IMG/VR virus record: IMGVR_UViG_3300020193_000041
Location: 1-43,285 of that record
DNA length: 43,285 nucleotides
From: a virus
Strand: one strand, 5' to 3'
Below, piece after piece: positions 42,549 to 43,285 of the stretch. Each line of letters starts with the position of its first letter. Positions within the stretch are counted from its first letter, which is position 1. Both the position numbers and the translations under genes were made by a program. A model generated the notes under the pieces. The model worked only from the letters and a program-made list of their open reading frames with translations, was not told the DNA's origin and made no database searches.

Positions 42549-42709
42549 TTAAAGTAAGATGTTTAAAGTGCGGCACAATAGTGGAACATAACCCTCGCCA
42601 AATCTCTGGGTGTGGTTGTGACCCCGATGCACCGACTTGGGTTTACATTGAAACAGATGGACGCATTAGAGGTTTTAGCCAAGCCGAATGGGAGAAGATT
42701 GATGGGTAA
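42545..42709 (+). CDS. Small zinc-ribbon protein (DUF7695-like)
   Basis: The protein has 54 residues: MIKVRCLKCGTIVEHNPRQI, SGCGCDPDAPTWVYIETDGR, FSQAEWEKIDG. The C-x2-C and C-x-C pairs form a zinc site, and the whole pattern fits the short phage zinc-ribbon proteins that often accompany nuclease genes. It overlaps the preceding gene by four bases (ATGA) and the next gene by 8. Confidence 0.7.
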   Translation: MIKVRCLKCGTIVEHNPRQISGCGCDPDAPTWVYIETDGRIRGFSQAEWEKIDG

Positions 42710-43067
42710 CAAGCACAAAGCCAAAGGCACGGCATTTGAGACGTTGGTAAAGGAGTACCTCATCTCTAAAGGCTTCTCAGACGCACGGAGAGCCGTTCTC
42801 GCAGGCGAAAACGACACGGGTGATATCCATGGTATACAACAGCGTACAACGCTTCGTAATGCGTGTTTACAATGTAAGAATCAGAAGAAGTGGGATTTGA
42901 GTGGATGGCTCACCGCCACCGTTGAGCAAGCCAAACGACTAAAGGACGCACTACCTGTGTTAATCGTAAAACGTCCAGGCAAGGGTGAAAAGGCACTTGG
43001 TGATTCATATGTCGTGATGAGGCTAGATGACTTTATAGAACTGCTACAAGACGCACAATACAAGTAA
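42702..43067 (+). CDS. Holliday junction resolvase-like PD-(D/E)XK protein
   Basis: The protein has 121 residues from the ATG at 42702 (GGGAG upstream, around 42689-42693). KGTAFETLVKEYLISKGFSD and ARRAVLAGENDTGDIHGI give the conserved Glu and D41, and ACLQCKNQKKWDLSGWL gives Q57-x-K59, as in archaeal Hjc-type enzymes and phage resolvases. The domain fills the protein. It is the third PD-(D/E)XK protein within 2.2 kb. Confidence 0.8.
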   Translation: MGNKHKAKGTAFETLVKEYLISKGFSDARRAVLAGENDTGDIHGIQQRTTLRNACLQCKNQKKWDLSGWLTATVEQAKRLKDALPVLIVKRPGKGEKALGDSYVVMRLDDFIELLQDAQYK

Positions 43068-43103
43068 CCTATATAGGTCACAACTTGATTTATTAGGAGT
43101 ACT

Positions 43104-43285
43104 ATGTCTCAGCAACTAAACGCAAATATAGATGATTTTCTTAAAGTGTCGGGCAGCAGCAACCCGCAAGCGGTTGGCTCCATTCTTGCTCGCTCTGTTG
43201 TTGCAGGCCAGTATCCGAAAGTAAGAGCAATCGGGGCAAGTGCCGTGAATCAAGCGGTCAAGGCATGTGCTATCGCACGTGGCTT
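43104..43285 (+). CDS. SpoVS-like protein (partial, runs off the window)
   Basis: The first 60 residues are visible from the ATG at 43104, with TAGGAG at 43094-43099. FLKVSGSSNPQAVGSILARS and VRAIGASAVNQAVKACAIAR match the SpoVS domain (V-S-G-x-S-x-P-x-x-V-A-x-x-I-A ... AIGAGAVNQAVKAIAIAR). SpoVS is an Alba-like nucleic-acid-binding fold known from sporulating Firmicutes and other bacteria. The 3' end is outside the window. A palindrome CCTATATAGG lies at 43069-43078 upstream. Confidence 0.82.
   Translation, partial: MSQQLNANIDDFLKVSGSSNPQAVGSILARSVVAGQYPKVRAIGASAVNQAVKACAIARG

Noticed and set aside
1-43285. tRNA or rRNA genes
   Set aside because: All gaps between genes are under about 120 bases and none folds as a cloverleaf by eye.

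Overview
The window is a continuous stretch of a tailed-phage genome with a contractile tail (myovirus morphotype). All recognisable genes lie on the + strand, are tightly packed and often overlap (ATGA, GTGA, TGATG junctions). There is no integrase, repressor or host gene in view, so a lytic phage or virus contig is likely. No tRNA, CRISPR or insertion sequence was seen. The host cannot be read directly. The endolysin (M15 peptidase plus peptidoglycan-binding domain), the muralytic domain in the tape measure, frequent GTG starts, a proteasome/HslV-like peptidase and a SpoVS-like gene point to a Gram-positive, possibly actinobacterial, host with moderate GC. This is inference.

Layout. 1-2.8 kb: small proteins (KTSC domain, membrane protein) and the large terminase. 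2.9-7.7 kb: virion or accessory proteins of unknown role, two holin-like membrane proteins, endolysin, a small HTH protein, a metallophosphoesterase, an HslV-like threonine peptidase and a further membrane protein. 7.7-11.4 kb: portal, scaffold and N4-gp56-type major capsid protein. 11.5-15.1 kb: head decoration/fibre-like and neck/connector proteins. 15.1-28.7 kb: sheath, tube, tail assembly chaperone with an overlapping second frame, tape measure with a muralytic domain, and a T4/P2-type baseplate (LysM-like protein, hub gpD/gp27-like, OB-fold spike, gp25, gp6/J, gpI-like). 28.7-29.6 kb: a membrane protein and a protein of unknown function. 29.6-29.7 kb: a structured non-coding junction. 29.7-43.3 kb: replication and recombination. 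This holds a winged-helix initiator with a lambda-like origin inside its gene, DnaC-like loader, DnaB-like helicase, primase, SNF2 helicase, ssDNA-binding protein, PolA-type polymerase, RecA, three PD-(D/E)XK nucleases, zinc-ribbon proteins and the start of a SpoVS-like gene.

How it works together. Initiator, loader, helicase, primase, SSB and polymerase form a nearly self-sufficient replisome. RecA and the nucleases would process and resolve recombination intermediates and feed DNA to the terminase. The late genes build head, neck, contractile tail and baseplate, and the endolysin and holin candidates end the cycle. No classical prohead protease is present between portal and capsid genes. 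The HslV-like peptidase just upstream of the portal is the most interesting candidate for that or another proteolytic role.

Three signals stand out beyond the genes. First, four regularly spaced imperfect palindromes followed by an AT-rich repeat tract lie inside the initiator gene, a lambda-ori-like layout. Second, five 4-base palindromes (GATC, AGCT, TCGA, CCGG, CGCG) appear to be absent from the whole window. Third, several candidate recoding sites occur in the late region (tail chaperone, capsid gene 3' end, an in-frame TGA).
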